Shown piece after piece: positions 1 through 5,936 of a DNA stretch of 5,936 nt; the first letter of the stretch is position 1, and each line of letters opens with the position of its first letter. This stretch comes from Holophagae bacterium (GTDB lineage: Bacteria > Acidobacteriota > Thermoanaerobaculia > Thermoanaerobaculales > Sulfomarinibacteraceae): contig JAUWTC010000184.1 of assembly GCA_030609785.1 (NCBI GenBank), forward strand, positions 1 to 5,936. The letters run 5' to 3'. The notes beneath the pieces are model-generated. The model ran no database searches. It was not told the DNA's origin and worked only from the letters and a program-made list of their open reading frames with translations. The translations under genes were made by a program, and so were the position numbers.

Positions 1-1598
1 AGGCGCTGGCGTCGCAGATTCAAGAAAGCGGCATCGACCGGGTCCGGATCCGGTCCGCGCTGAGCTGCGAAACTGAGCGGGGTGTCTGCCAGCTGTGTTA
101 TGGCCGCATGCTGGCCACCGGCCGGATTGTCGAGCTTGGTGAGGCAGTCGGTATCATCGCTGCACAATCGATTGGTGAACCCGGAACTCAGTTGACCATG
201 CGGACCTTCCACTACGGTGGAACAGCGACGACCGGGGGGGATCGATCCCAGCATATTTCGACCCACGCCGGCAACGTCAAATTCCTCCAGGTCAACACCG
301 TAGAGAACCGGACCGGCCAGAATATTGCTATTTCCCGGACCGGCAAGGTGGTCATCCTCGACGAGCGTCAGCGGGAGAAGGAACGGTACTCGGTTGCCTA
401 CGGTTCTCGGTTGATGGTCGATGACGGCCAGCCGGTCGAACCGGGCACGATCCTCGTTGAGTGGGACCCATTCACCTCGTCAATTCTGACCGCGGTGTCG
501 GGAGCGGCTCATTTCATCGACCTCGTCGAAGGCGAAAACGTCCGAGAGGAGATCGACAAATTGACGGGTCATGCCCATCAAATCGTCATCGAACCCCTGG
601 GTTCGGGCAAGAGGATTCCGACCATCGTGGTCAAGAGCAGCGACGGTGAGGAACGCAGGTATCAGCTGCCGATCGGTGCGCACTTGACGGTTGGGGAAAA
701 CGAGAAGGTCGCCGAGGGCGACGTTTTGGCCAAAATCCCACGAGAGACGTCCAAGACCAAGGACATCACCGGAGGTCTGCCCAGGGTGGTCGAGCTCTTT
801 GAAGCCCGCAAACCAAAGGATCCCGCGGTCGTTTCCGAGATCGACGGTACGGTTCGGATCACCGAGCCGGTTCGGGGTCAACGCCGCATCGTCATCGAGG
901 GCGAAGGTGACGAGCACCGTGAATACGCCATCCCCCGTTATGCCCACGTCTCGGTTCAAGAGGGTGAGTTCACGCAGGCTGGTGAACCGCTGACCGAAGG
1001 TGCGGTGAACCCGCACGACATCTTGTCGATCCTCGGTGAGCAGGAGATGCAGCGCCACCTCGTCGACCGCATTCAGGAGGTCTACCGATCCCAGGGTGTG
1101 ACCATCAACGACAAGCACATCGAGGTGATGGTTCGCCAGATGATGCGTTTCGTCAAGGTTGTCGATCCGGGAGATACGGACTTCCTGTTGGATCAACAGA
1201 TTCCCAGATACCTCTTCCGGGCCGAAAACCAGCGTGTTGAAAACGCCGGCGGTGAGCCGGCAACCGCCAACAGCTTGCTCTTGGGCATCACCAAGGCGTC
1301 GTTGGCGACCGAAAGCTTCATTTCTGCGGCATCGTTCCAGGAGACAACCCGGGTCCTGACCGAGGCTTCGGTTTCCGGAAAGGTCGACAACCTGCACGGA
1401 CTCAAGGAGAACGTGATCGTCGGTCGACTGATCCCTGCTGGGACGGGTACCCCTCGGTACCGCCGGACCGTCATCGATCCGGTACCGGAAGAGGAGATGG
1501 ACATTCAAGAAGCCGAACCGGATCTCTATCTGGAGATGACCGAGGCCGCCCAGAATCTGTTGGGCGGAACCCTCGGCGGGAAGGCGTCCGGAAGCTAG
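1..1598 (+). CDS. rpoC: RNA polymerase beta' subunit, C-terminal part (5' truncated by window)
   Basis: This is the C-terminal portion of the largest catalytic subunit of RNA polymerase. The reading frame is open from base 3, giving 531 visible residues; the start lies upstream. Seen: [14 protein letters not shown] at residues 21-34 supplies three Cys (22, 29, 32), matching E. coli C888, C895 and C898 of the second zinc site; the fourth ligand would lie before the window. [18 protein letters not shown] and MRTFH (46-70) form the start of the trigger loop, with M66, R67 and H70 matching E. coli M932, R933 and H936. About 170-180 residues then intervene before [10 protein letters not shown] (253-262), an SI3-type trigger-loop insertion. 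The conserved C-terminus follows: [32 protein letters not shown] and [17 protein letters not shown]. From C22 to the end there are about 510 residues, against about 520 in E. coli, so the C-terminus looks complete. It ends with TAG and a short, variable acidic/Gly-rich tail. rpoB is expected upstream. Identification is essentially certain. Confidence 0.98.
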   Translation, partial: ALASQIQESGIDRVRIRSALSCETERGVCQLCYGRMLATGRIVELGEAVGIIAAQSIGEPGTQLTMRTFHYGGTATTGGDRSQHISTHAGNVKFLQVNTVENRTGQNIAISRTGKVVILDERQREKERYSVAYGSRLMVDDGQPVEPGTILVEWDPFTSSILTAVSGAAHFIDLVEGENVREEIDKLTGHAHQIVIEPLGSGKRIPTIVVKSSDGEERRYQLPIGAHLTVGENEKVAEGDVLAKIPRETSKTKDITGGLPRVVELFEARKPKDPAVVSEIDGTVRITEPVRGQRRIVIEGEGDEHREYAIPRYAHVSVQEGEFTQAGEPLTEGAVNPHDILSILGEQEMQRHLVDRIQEVYRSQGVTINDKHIEVMVRQMMRFVKVVDPGDTDFLLDQQIPRYLFRAENQRVENAGGEPATANSLLLGITKASLATESFISAASFQETTRVLTEASVSGKVDNLHGLKENVIVGRLIPAGTGTPRYRRTVIDPVPEEEMDIQEAEPDLYLEMTEAAQNLLGGTLGGKASGS

Positions 1599-1603
1599 GT
1601 CAC

Positions 1604-1622
1604 CGACGGTTGACAACCGTCG
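1604..1622. promoter_or_regulatory. Perfect 8-bp inverted repeat spanning the -35 box (operator or degenerate rpoC terminator)
   Basis: CGACGGTT-GAC-AACCGTCG is a perfect dyad with 8-bp arms and a 3-base centre, starting 6 bases after the rpoC stop. The -35 hexamer (1610-1615) sits in the middle of it. As DNA it could be an operator for a dimeric regulator competing with RNA polymerase. As RNA it would fold into a stable GC-rich hairpin at the rpoC 3' end. The bases that follow (CCGTCTTGAG) are not a T-tract, so it is a poor intrinsic terminator but could protect the rpoC mRNA end. The symmetry is seen directly; the function is inferred. Confidence 0.6.
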
Positions 1623-1638
1623 CCGTCTTGAGTATTCT
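1610..1638 (+). promoter_or_regulatory. Sigma70-type promoter for the str operon (rpsL-rpsG-fusA-tuf)
   Basis: TTGACA at 1610-1615 is a perfect -35 hexamer. After exactly 17 bases comes TATTCT at 1633-1638, a good -10 hexamer (4 of 6 against TATAAT, keeping the key first, second and last bases). The expected start of transcription is about 1645, leaving a leader of about 85 bases before the rpsL start. The stretch between the -10 box and +1 (1639-1644, TCCGCG) is GC-rich, as in promoters under stringent (ppGpp/DksA) control in proteobacteria; that regulation is inferred. The promoter begins 12 bases after the rpoC stop, so it separates the str operon from rpoBC, although read-through from rpoC remains possible because no convincing intrinsic terminator is present. 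Confidence 0.8.
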
Positions 1639-1644
1639 TCCGCG

Positions 1645-1660
1645 GCTCTGACATCAGAGC
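1645..1660. repeat. 16-base palindrome at the predicted transcription start
   Basis: GCTCTGA-CA-TCAGAGC is a perfect inverted repeat with 7-bp arms and a 2-base centre (as RNA, more realistically a 6-bp stem with an ACAU loop). It begins 7 bases after the -10 box, which is where +1 is expected, so the str operon transcript would start with a hairpin. Possible roles are a 5'-end stabiliser against RNases or a regulator binding site overlapping the start. The symmetry is seen; the role is inferred. Confidence 0.6.
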
Positions 1661-1702
1661 GCAAGTGGAGTTGAGAACTGTCGGGTGAATTTTCATCAGG
1701 CC

Positions 1703-1717
1703 TTTCTCGCAGAGAAA
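1703..1717 (+). promoter_or_regulatory. Small leader hairpin directly upstream of the rpsL ribosome binding site
   Basis: TTTCTC-GCA-GAGAAA forms a perfect 6-bp stem with a 3-base loop. It ends 2 bases before the GGGAG Shine-Dalgarno sequence at 1720-1724. In the leader RNA it would sit next to the ribosome landing site of rpsL, a position where ribosomal-protein feedback structures are often found. The stem has only two G-C pairs and is modest in stability, so it may be incidental. Confidence 0.4.
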
Positions 1718-1719
1718 CA

Positions 1720-1724
1720 GGGAG
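1720..1724 (+). promoter_or_regulatory. Ribosome binding site that fixes the rpsL start
   Basis: GGGAG lies 5 bases before ATG at 1730. It supports this start over the in-frame GTG at 1685, which would add 15 residues unlike any S12 N-terminus and has its nearest purine-rich stretch (GGAG, 1667-1670) 14 bases away. Confidence 0.8.
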
Positions 1725-1729
1725 CCACG

Positions 1730-2104
1730 ATGCCGACAATCTCGCAGCTGGTCCGCCATGGACGAAAAAAGATCACTGAGAAGACCAAGAGCCCGGCTCT
1801 CCAGTCGTGCCCGCAGCGTCGAGGTGTATGTACCCGCGTCTTCACAACGACGCCGAAGAAGCCGAATTCGGCGCTCCGCAAGGTAGCCCGTGTTCGACTG
1901 ACTAACGGCATCGAGGTCACGGCGTACATCCCAGGCGAGGGTCACAACCTTCAAGAGCACTCTCAGGTGATGATCCGGGGCGGCAGGGTCAAGGACCTTC
2001 CCGGAGTCCGGTACCACATTGTTCGGGGTTCCATGGACAGCCAAGGTGTTGAGGGGCGTCGTCAGCGACGTTCCAAGTACGGCGCGAAGCGCCCGAAGAA
2101 CTAA
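1730..2104 (+). CDS. rpsL: 30S ribosomal protein S12
   Basis: S12 lies at the decoding centre of the 30S subunit, at the interface with the 50S, where it helps check codon-anticodon pairing and contacts EF-Tu and EF-G. The product is 124 residues, the usual length, and begins [14 protein letters not shown]. Seen: [11 protein letters not shown] (27-37), [17 protein letters not shown] (39-55), [10 protein letters not shown] (69-78) and [13 protein letters not shown] (83-95). K43 and K88, the classic streptomycin-resistance positions, are both Lys, so the protein looks wild-type for streptomycin. D89, the residue methylthiolated by RimO in bacteria such as E. coli, and P91 are present. The tail [10 protein letters not shown] is typical and basic. 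It is the first gene of the str operon, with its own promoter upstream, and is followed after 13 bases by rpsG. Nothing is abnormal in the coding sequence. Confidence 0.98.
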   Translation: MPTISQLVRHGRKKITEKTKSPALQSCPQRRGVCTRVFTTTPKKPNSALRKVARVRLTNGIEVTAYIPGEGHNLQEHSQVMIRGGRVKDLPGVRYHIVRGSMDSQGVEGRRQRRSKYGAKRPKN

Positions 2105-2105
2105 C

Positions 2106-2111
2106 AAGGGG
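2106..2111 (+). promoter_or_regulatory. Ribosome binding site of rpsG
   Basis: AAGGGG lies 6 bases before ATG at 2118 and starts one base after the rpsL stop. It fixes the S7 start over an in-frame upstream ATG at 2019 inside rpsL. Because it fills almost the entire 13-base spacer, translation of rpsL and rpsG is probably coupled. Confidence 0.75.
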
Positions 2112-2117
2112 AATTTG

Positions 2118-2588
2118 ATGCCACGCCGTGCCACTATCGACAAGCGAGTTGTTCTCCCGGATCCGGTCTACAAGTCCCGGCTGGTGACCAAGTTCATCAA
2201 CAACGTTGCCAAGGACGGCAAGAAGTCCGTGGCCGAGCGCCTCTTTTACGGCGCGCTGGAAATGATTGAGGACCGCACGGGTGAAGATCCCGTCAAGGTC
2301 TTCAAGAAGGCGGTTGACAATGTCAAACCGCAGGTCGAGGTCAAGTCCCGACGTGTCGGCGGATCGACCTATCAGGTTCCGATCGAAGTTAGTGGCGACC
2401 GTCAGCAGGCTCTGGCCATCCGCTGGCTGATCGGGTATTCGCGCGCCCGTCATGAGAAAACGATGATGCAGAAACTGGCGGGCGAATTCATCGATGCCGC
2501 CGGAAACCGTGGGGCCGCCATCAAGAAGCGTGACGACACGCACCGGATGGCCGAGGCCAACAAGGCCTTTGCCCACTATCGCTGGTAG
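2118..2588 (+). CDS. rpsG: 30S ribosomal protein S7
   Basis: S7 is the primary binding protein that nucleates assembly of the 16S rRNA 3' major domain (30S head) and reaches the E-site tRNA and the mRNA exit. The product is 156 residues, a standard bacterial length. Seen: the basic N-terminus [34 protein letters not shown] (25-40); [19 protein letters not shown] (70-88), the beta-hairpin region; [15 protein letters not shown] (102-116); and the C-terminal [16 protein letters not shown]. These are all S7 hallmarks and no part is missing. In E. coli, S7 represses its own operon by binding the rpsL-rpsG spacer; here that spacer is only 13 bases, so an E. coli-type site cannot fit. fusA follows 59 bases downstream. 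Confidence 0.98.
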   Translation: MPRRATIDKRVVLPDPVYKSRLVTKFINNVAKDGKKSVAERLFYGALEMIEDRTGEDPVKVFKKAVDNVKPQVEVKSRRVGGSTYQVPIEVSGDRQQALAIRWLIGYSRARHEKTMMQKLAGEFIDAAGNRGAAIKKRDDTHRMAEANKAFAHYRW

Positions 2589-2630
2589 GGAGTCTTTGCC
2601 GTAGTTCTTTTTCGTTAACTGATAGCTTTG

Positions 2631-2635
2631 AGGAG
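2631..2635 (+). promoter_or_regulatory. Ribosome binding site of fusA with unusually long spacing
   Basis: AGGAG is the only good Shine-Dalgarno match before fusA, but 12 bases separate it from ATG at 2648, compared with 4 to 6 bases for the neighbouring genes. No in-frame ATG, GTG or TTG lies between, and the EF-G N-terminus requires the 2648 start. The site lies in the 59-base rpsG-fusA spacer, where I see no convincing promoter. Confidence 0.6.
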
Positions 2636-2647
2636 ATCTTTGACAAC

Positions 2648-4732
2648 ATGGCCCGAAACGTTCCATTAGCTCTCGTCCGCAATATCGGCATCATGGCTCA
2701 CATTGATGCCGGTAAGACGACGACGACAGAGCGGATCCTCTACTACACGGGGATCAATTACCGCCTGGGCGAGGTGCACGAAGGCACCGCGACCATGGAC
2801 TGGATGGAGCAAGAGCAGGAGCGTGGTATCACCATCACGTCCGCCGCGACCACGTGTTCGTGGCGGGATTGTCGGATCAACATCATCGACACTCCGGGCC
2901 ATGTTGATTTCACCGCCGAAGTCGAGAGAAGCCTGAGAATCCTCGACGGCGCCGTTGCGGTCTTCTGTGCAGTTGGTGGTGTGGAGCCCCAATCGGAGAC
3001 GGTGTGGCGTCAAGCTGATCGTTACCACGTTCCCCGCATCGCGTTCGTCAACAAGATGGATCGCGTTGGAGCGAATTTCGCCAGGGTTGTGGATCAGATC
3101 AAGAACAAATTGAAGGCCAATCCGGTTCCGGTACAGATTCCCATGGGATGTGAAGAGGGATTCGTCGGCGTGATCGACCTGGTGCGGATGAAGGCCTACC
3201 GGTACCTCGAGGAGACCCTGGGCGCCGAATACCACGAAGAAGAAATCCCGGATGACTTTCGGGCAGAGGCCGAGGAGTGGCGGGAGAAACTCCTGGAGAC
3301 GGTCGCCGAAGTTTCCGAAGAACTGTTGAGCGACTACCTGGCCGAAGGCGCCTTGAAAGAAGAGCAGATCAAGGCCGGTCTTCGCCAGGGTACGGTCGAA
3401 AACATGCTGGTTCCGGTCCTGTGCGGTTCGGCCTTCAAAAACAAGGGTGTCCAGCCGATGCTTGACGCCGTTGTCGACTTCATGCCTTCGCCTCTGGATG
3501 TGCCGCCGATCGAGGGTGTGGGCGACCGGGACCGGGAGGAGACTCGGCCCGCCGATGATGACGCGCCGTTTGCCGCCCTGGTTTACAAGATCATGACCGA
3601 CCCCTTTGTCGGTCAGTTGGCCTTCATGCGGGTCTACTCGGGCCATGTCGAAACCGGCGTTTCGGTTCTCAATGCCATCAAGGGCAAGCGTGAGCGGGTC
3701 GGACGGCTTCTGCGGATGCACGCCAACAAGCGTGAAGAAATCAGCGAGGTTTGGGCCGGTGACATCTGTGCGGTCGTCGGTCTTCGCAATGTCACCACCG
3801 GTGACACCATCTGCGATGCCAAGCACCCGATCGTGTTGGAGTCCATGAACTTTCCCGAGCCGGTGATCTCGGTGGCAATCGAGCCCAAGACCAAGGCCGA
3901 CGAGGCCAAATTGGGTCAAGCCTTGACCAAGTTGACCAGCGAGGACCCGACCTTCAAGGTCACGACCAATGAAGAGACCGGCCAGACGATCATTTCCGGC
4001 ATGGGTGAGCTCCACCTGGAGATCATCATCGACCGCTTGATGCGGGAATTCAAAGTTGGCGCGAACGTCGGCCGGCCCCAGGTTGCCTACCGTGAGACCA
4101 TCAAGGTTGCGGCTGACGGTGAGGGCAGGTTCATCCGTCAAACCGGCGGGCGAGGCCAGTACGGTCACGCCAAGGTACGAATCTGGCCTTTGGTTGACGG
4201 AACGGACTTCGAATTCGTCAACGAAATCACCCAGGGCACGATCCCAAGAGAGTTTGTCCGCCCGGTGGAAATGGGGATCAGAGAAGCAATGGATCGGGGT
4301 TTCTTGGCGGGCTATCCCCTGGTCGGTATCGGGGCCGCTCTCTATGACGGTTCGTTTCACGAAGTTGACTCCTCCGAGATCGCGTTCAAGGTGGCGGGTT
4401 CGATGGCATTTCAGGATGCCGCCGCAAAGGCTGAGCCGACCCTCATGGAGCCGGTGATGGAAGTAGAAGTCGTCACTCCGGAAAATTATCTGGGTGACGT
4501 GATTGGGGATCTCAATCGGCGTCGGGGTCACATCAACTCGACGGAACAACGCGCCGGTTTTCAGGTGGTTATCGTTCACGTGCCGCTGTCGGAGATGTTC
4601 GGGTATGCGACCGATCTCCGGTCGGCGACGCAGGGGCGGGCAACCTACACAATGCAGTTCGATCATTACGACGAGGTGCCTCGGAAGTTGTCCGAGGCAA
4701 TCGTCGCCCGCGTCCGTGGGATTTCGGCGTAG
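2648..4732 (+). CDS. fusA: Translation elongation factor G (EF-G)
   Basis: EF-G is the cytoplasmic GTPase that moves tRNAs and mRNA through the ribosome after peptide-bond formation and, with RRF, helps recycle ribosomes. The product is 694 residues, close to the usual 690-705. GTPase motifs: [11 protein letters not shown] (17-27, P-loop), [11 protein letters not shown] (59-69, switch I), DTPGH (81-85, with the catalytic His at 85), NKMD (135-138) and CGSAF (259-263). The G' subdomain lies between NKMD and CGSAF. Domain II begins near residue 305 with the [15 protein letters not shown] segment. [11 protein letters not shown] (498-508) and [11 protein letters not shown] around 567-577 mark domain IV; H571 corresponds to tip residue H583 of E. 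coli. Domain V closes the protein. The start fits the family (MARN...[14 protein letters not shown]). Leu7 is the rare codon TTA, apparently the only one in these genes. Codon use favours GCC and ACC, unlike tuf. The canonical str-operon position argues against the paralogous EF-G2-type proteins. Confidence 0.98.
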   Translation: MARNVPLALVRNIGIMAHIDAGKTTTTERILYYTGINYRLGEVHEGTATMDWMEQEQERGITITSAATTCSWRDCRINIIDTPGHVDFTAEVERSLRILDGAVAVFCAVGGVEPQSETVWRQADRYHVPRIAFVNKMDRVGANFARVVDQIKNKLKANPVPVQIPMGCEEGFVGVIDLVRMKAYRYLEETLGAEYHEEEIPDDFRAEAEEWREKLLETVAEVSEELLSDYLAEGALKEEQIKAGLRQGTVENMLVPVLCGSAFKNKGVQPMLDAVVDFMPSPLDVPPIEGVGDRDREETRPADDDAPFAALVYKIMTDPFVGQLAFMRVYSGHVETGVSVLNAIKGKRERVGRLLRMHANKREEISEVWAGDICAVVGLRNVTTGDTICDAKHPIVLESMNFPEPVISVAIEPKTKADEAKLGQALTKLTSEDPTFKVTTNEETGQTIISGMGELHLEIIIDRLMREFKVGANVGRPQVAYRETIKVAADGEGRFIRQTGGRGQYGHAKVRIWPLVDGTDFEFVNEITQGTIPREFVRPVEMGIREAMDRGFLAGYPLVGIGAALYDGSFHEVDSSEIAFKVAGSMAFQDAAAKAEPTLMEPVMEVEVVTPENYLGDVIGDLNRRRGHINSTEQRAGFQVVIVHVPLSEMFGYATDLRSATQGRATYTMQFDHYDEVPRKLSEAIVARVRGISA

Positions 4733-4739
4733 GGGGAGG
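4732..4739 (+). promoter_or_regulatory. Strong ribosome binding site of tuf overlapping the fusA stop
   Basis: GGGGGAGG begins on the last base of the fusA TAG stop (4730-4732) and lies 4 bases before the tuf ATG at 4744. The arrangement favours re-initiation by ribosomes finishing fusA, so the two elongation factors are probably translationally coupled. Confidence 0.7.
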
Positions 4740-4743
4740 CATT

Positions 4744-5936
4744 ATGGCCAAGGAAAAGTTTGAGAGGACGAAGCCGCACGTCAACATTGGGACGATTGGT
4801 CACGTTGACCATGGGAAGACCACGTTGACGGCGGCGATCACCAAGACCCTTGCGACGAAGGGATTGGCTGAATTTACGCCGTTTGATTCGATCGACAAGG
4901 CGCCGGAGGAAAAGGCGCGTGGGATCACGATCAACACGGCGCACGTTGAGTACCAGTCTGAGATGCGGCACTACGCGCACGTCGACTGTCCTGGTCACGC
5001 CGACTACGTGAAGAACATGATCACGGGTGCGGCGCAGATGGACGGTGCGGTGTTGGTGGTGTCGGCAGCAGACGGGCCGATGCCTCAGACGCGGGAGCAC
5101 ATCTTGCTGGCGCGTCAGGTGGGCGTTCCGTTCATCATCGTGTACATGAACAAGGTTGACCAGGTGGATGACGAGGAGCTTTTGGACCTCGTGGACATGG
5201 AGATCCGGGAGTTGTTGAGTGAGTACGACTTCCCTGGAGACGACATTCCGATCATCCGTGGTTCGGCGTTGAAAGCCGGCGAGAGCGACGATCCTGATTC
5301 TGAAGAGTGCAAGTCGATCTGGGAGCTCATGGAAGCGTTGGACAGTTACATTCCGCTACCGGAGCGAGATATTGACAAGGCATTTTTGATGCCGATCGAG
5401 GACGTCTTCACGATTTCGGGTCGGGGCACCGTGGTGACGGGTCGGATCGATCGTGGAGTGGTCAACGTTGGCGAGGAGATGGAAGTTGTCGGGATTCGTC
5501 CGACGATGAAGAAGGTTGTGACGGGCGTTGAGATGTTCCGTAAGCTGCTTGATCGCGGTGAGGCGGGCGACAACGTTGGTCTGTTGCTTCGCGGAACGAA
5601 CCGTGAGGACGTTGAGCGAGGCCAGGTGGTAGCGAAGCCCGGGTCGATCACGCCGCACATGAAGTTTCGCGCCGAGGTGTATGTATTGACGAAGGAAGAG
5701 GGCGGACGGCACACCCCGTTTTTCAAGGGATACCGGCCGCAGTTTTTCTTCCGGACAACGGACGTGACCGGATCGGTGCACATGGACGAGGGTGTAGAGA
5801 TGGTTTTGCCTGGGGATAACACGAATCTCGAGGTTGAGCTGTTGACACCCATTGCCATGGAAGTGGGACTGCGCTTCGCAATCCGCGAAGGCGGCCGCAC
5901 AGTCGGCGCCGGCGCTATCACCGAGATCCTGGAGTA
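4744..5936 (+). CDS. tuf: Translation elongation factor Tu (EF-Tu); stop codon cut by window edge
   Basis: EF-Tu carries aminoacyl-tRNA to the ribosomal A site as a GTP complex and is usually the most abundant bacterial protein. The frame runs 397 codons and the window stops after TA of the next codon. Ending in ITEILE, this is very probably the whole protein minus the last base of a TAA or TAG stop. Seen: [27 protein letters not shown] (19-26); [12 protein letters not shown] (59-70) with T62; DCPGH (81-85) with catalytic H85; NKVD (136-139); GSAL (173-176). Domain II contains GRGTVVTGR. Domain III contains [24 protein letters not shown] and [15 protein letters not shown]. The length is 3 above E. 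coli (394), accounted for by an acidic ESDDPDSEE segment just after GSALKA. Codon use differs from fusA (GCG and ACG rather than GCC and ACC), and the last 22 codons change again. It is the last visible gene of the str operon; many bacteria carry a second tuf copy, which may exist here too. Confidence 0.98.
   Translation, partial: MAKEKFERTKPHVNIGTIGHVDHGKTTLTAAITKTLATKGLAEFTPFDSIDKAPEEKARGITINTAHVEYQSEMRHYAHVDCPGHADYVKNMITGAAQMDGAVLVVSAADGPMPQTREHILLARQVGVPFIIVYMNKVDQVDDEELLDLVDMEIRELLSEYDFPGDDIPIIRGSALKAGESDDPDSEECKSIWELMEALDSYIPLPERDIDKAFLMPIEDVFTISGRGTVVTGRIDRGVVNVGEEMEVVGIRPTMKKVVTGVEMFRKLLDRGEAGDNVGLLLRGTNREDVERGQVVAKPGSITPHMKFRAEVYVLTKEEGGRHTPFFKGYRPQFFFRTTDVTGSVHMDEGVEMVLPGDNTNLEVELLTPIAMEVGLRFAIREGGRTVGAGAITEILE

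Noticed and set aside
44..53. CCGGATCCGG palindrome
   Set aside because: It encodes part of a conserved stretch just before the beta' zinc site; a 10-base palindrome in coding DNA needs no further explanation.
1446..1486. Three GGTACC hexamers within 41 bases near the rpoC 3' end
   Set aside because: They fall in different codon phases within coding sequence. They are most simply explained by Pro/Arg/Tyr/Val codons in GC-rich DNA.
1685..1729. In-frame GTG extension of rpsL by 15 codons
   Set aside because: The extra residues match no S12 N-terminus, and the ribosome binding site is well placed only for ATG at 1730.
480..1739. Open frame of 419 codons on the minus strand, antisense to rpoC and the rpsL leader
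   Set aside because: It overlaps conserved rpoC and the str promoter, and no family is recognisable. It is a codon-bias shadow.
2019..2117. In-frame ATG extension of rpsG inside rpsL
   Set aside because: It would overlap rpsL by 86 bases and add 33 residues before the canonical MPRR start, which has its own AAGGGG site.
2589..2647. Possible fusA promoter (TTGCCG, 17 bases, CTGATA) in the rpsG-fusA spacer
   Set aside because: Both boxes are weak matches, and no supporting feature is seen beyond the general AT-richness of the spacer.
2666..4666. Open frame of 666 codons on the minus strand, antisense to fusA
   Set aside because: It lies entirely inside fusA, which carries every EF-G motif. 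Its translation shows no recognisable domain, and long antisense frames are expected opposite GC-biased codons.
4801..4829. Direct repeat of CACGTTGAC in the tuf P-loop region
   Set aside because: It arises from the conserved [10 protein letters not shown] coding sequence, with the two copies in different codon phases.
5346..5921. Open frames on the minus strand opposite tuf
   Set aside because: The Ser/Thr/Pro/Arg-rich, low-complexity translations are those of an antisense shadow of EF-Tu.
1..5936. Search for mobile elements, CRISPR arrays, tRNA genes or defence genes
   Set aside because: Every stretch longer than about 130 bases is accounted for by the five core genes. No array, terminal inverted repeat pair or foreign gene was seen.

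Overview
This window is an ordinary but well-resolved stretch of bacterial core genome: the junction between the RNA polymerase (rpoBC) operon and the str operon. In order on the plus strand it holds the 3' third of rpoC (beta' subunit), rpsL (S12), rpsG (S7), fusA (EF-G) and tuf (EF-Tu). All five genes are identified from conserved motifs read in the translations. I find no mobile element, CRISPR array, tRNA, rRNA or foreign cargo, and no sign of a new biological system.

Organism: the DNA is moderately GC-rich (an estimate by eye, not a count). The beta' fragment carries a large insertion in the trigger loop, between the MRTFH motif and the KDITGG motif. This SI3-type insertion is known from Proteobacteria and other Gram-negative-type phyla and is absent from Actinobacteria and Firmicutes. 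The window therefore most likely comes from a Gram-negative-type lineage. The S12 and EF-G wording would fit something like an Acidobacteriota, deltaproteobacterial or related genome, but I cannot place it more finely from sequence alone.

Layout: rpoC ends at 1598. A 131-base gap (1599-1729) follows and is the most information-rich non-coding piece. It has a near-consensus sigma70-type promoter (TTGACA, 17-base spacer, TATTCT), a perfect 8-bp inverted repeat centred on the -35 box, a perfect 7-bp palindrome beginning exactly at the expected +1, and a third small hairpin just upstream of the rpsL ribosome binding site. rpsL and rpsG are 13 bases apart, rpsG and fusA 59 bases apart, and fusA and tuf 11 bases apart. 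The last four genes therefore look like one transcription unit driven mainly by the promoter after rpoC. tuf runs to the window edge, which cuts its stop codon after two bases (TA).

How the genes work together: beta' makes the transcript. S12 (decoding centre) and S7 (30S head, E/P-site side) are early or key small-subunit proteins. EF-Tu delivers aminoacyl-tRNA to the ribosome and EF-G drives translocation. Co-transcription couples ribosome and elongation-factor supply to growth. The points most worth a second look are the paired dyads around the str promoter, the lack of room for an E. coli-type S7 regulatory site between rpsL and rpsG, and the marked codon-usage change at tuf, with a second change in its last 22 codons.
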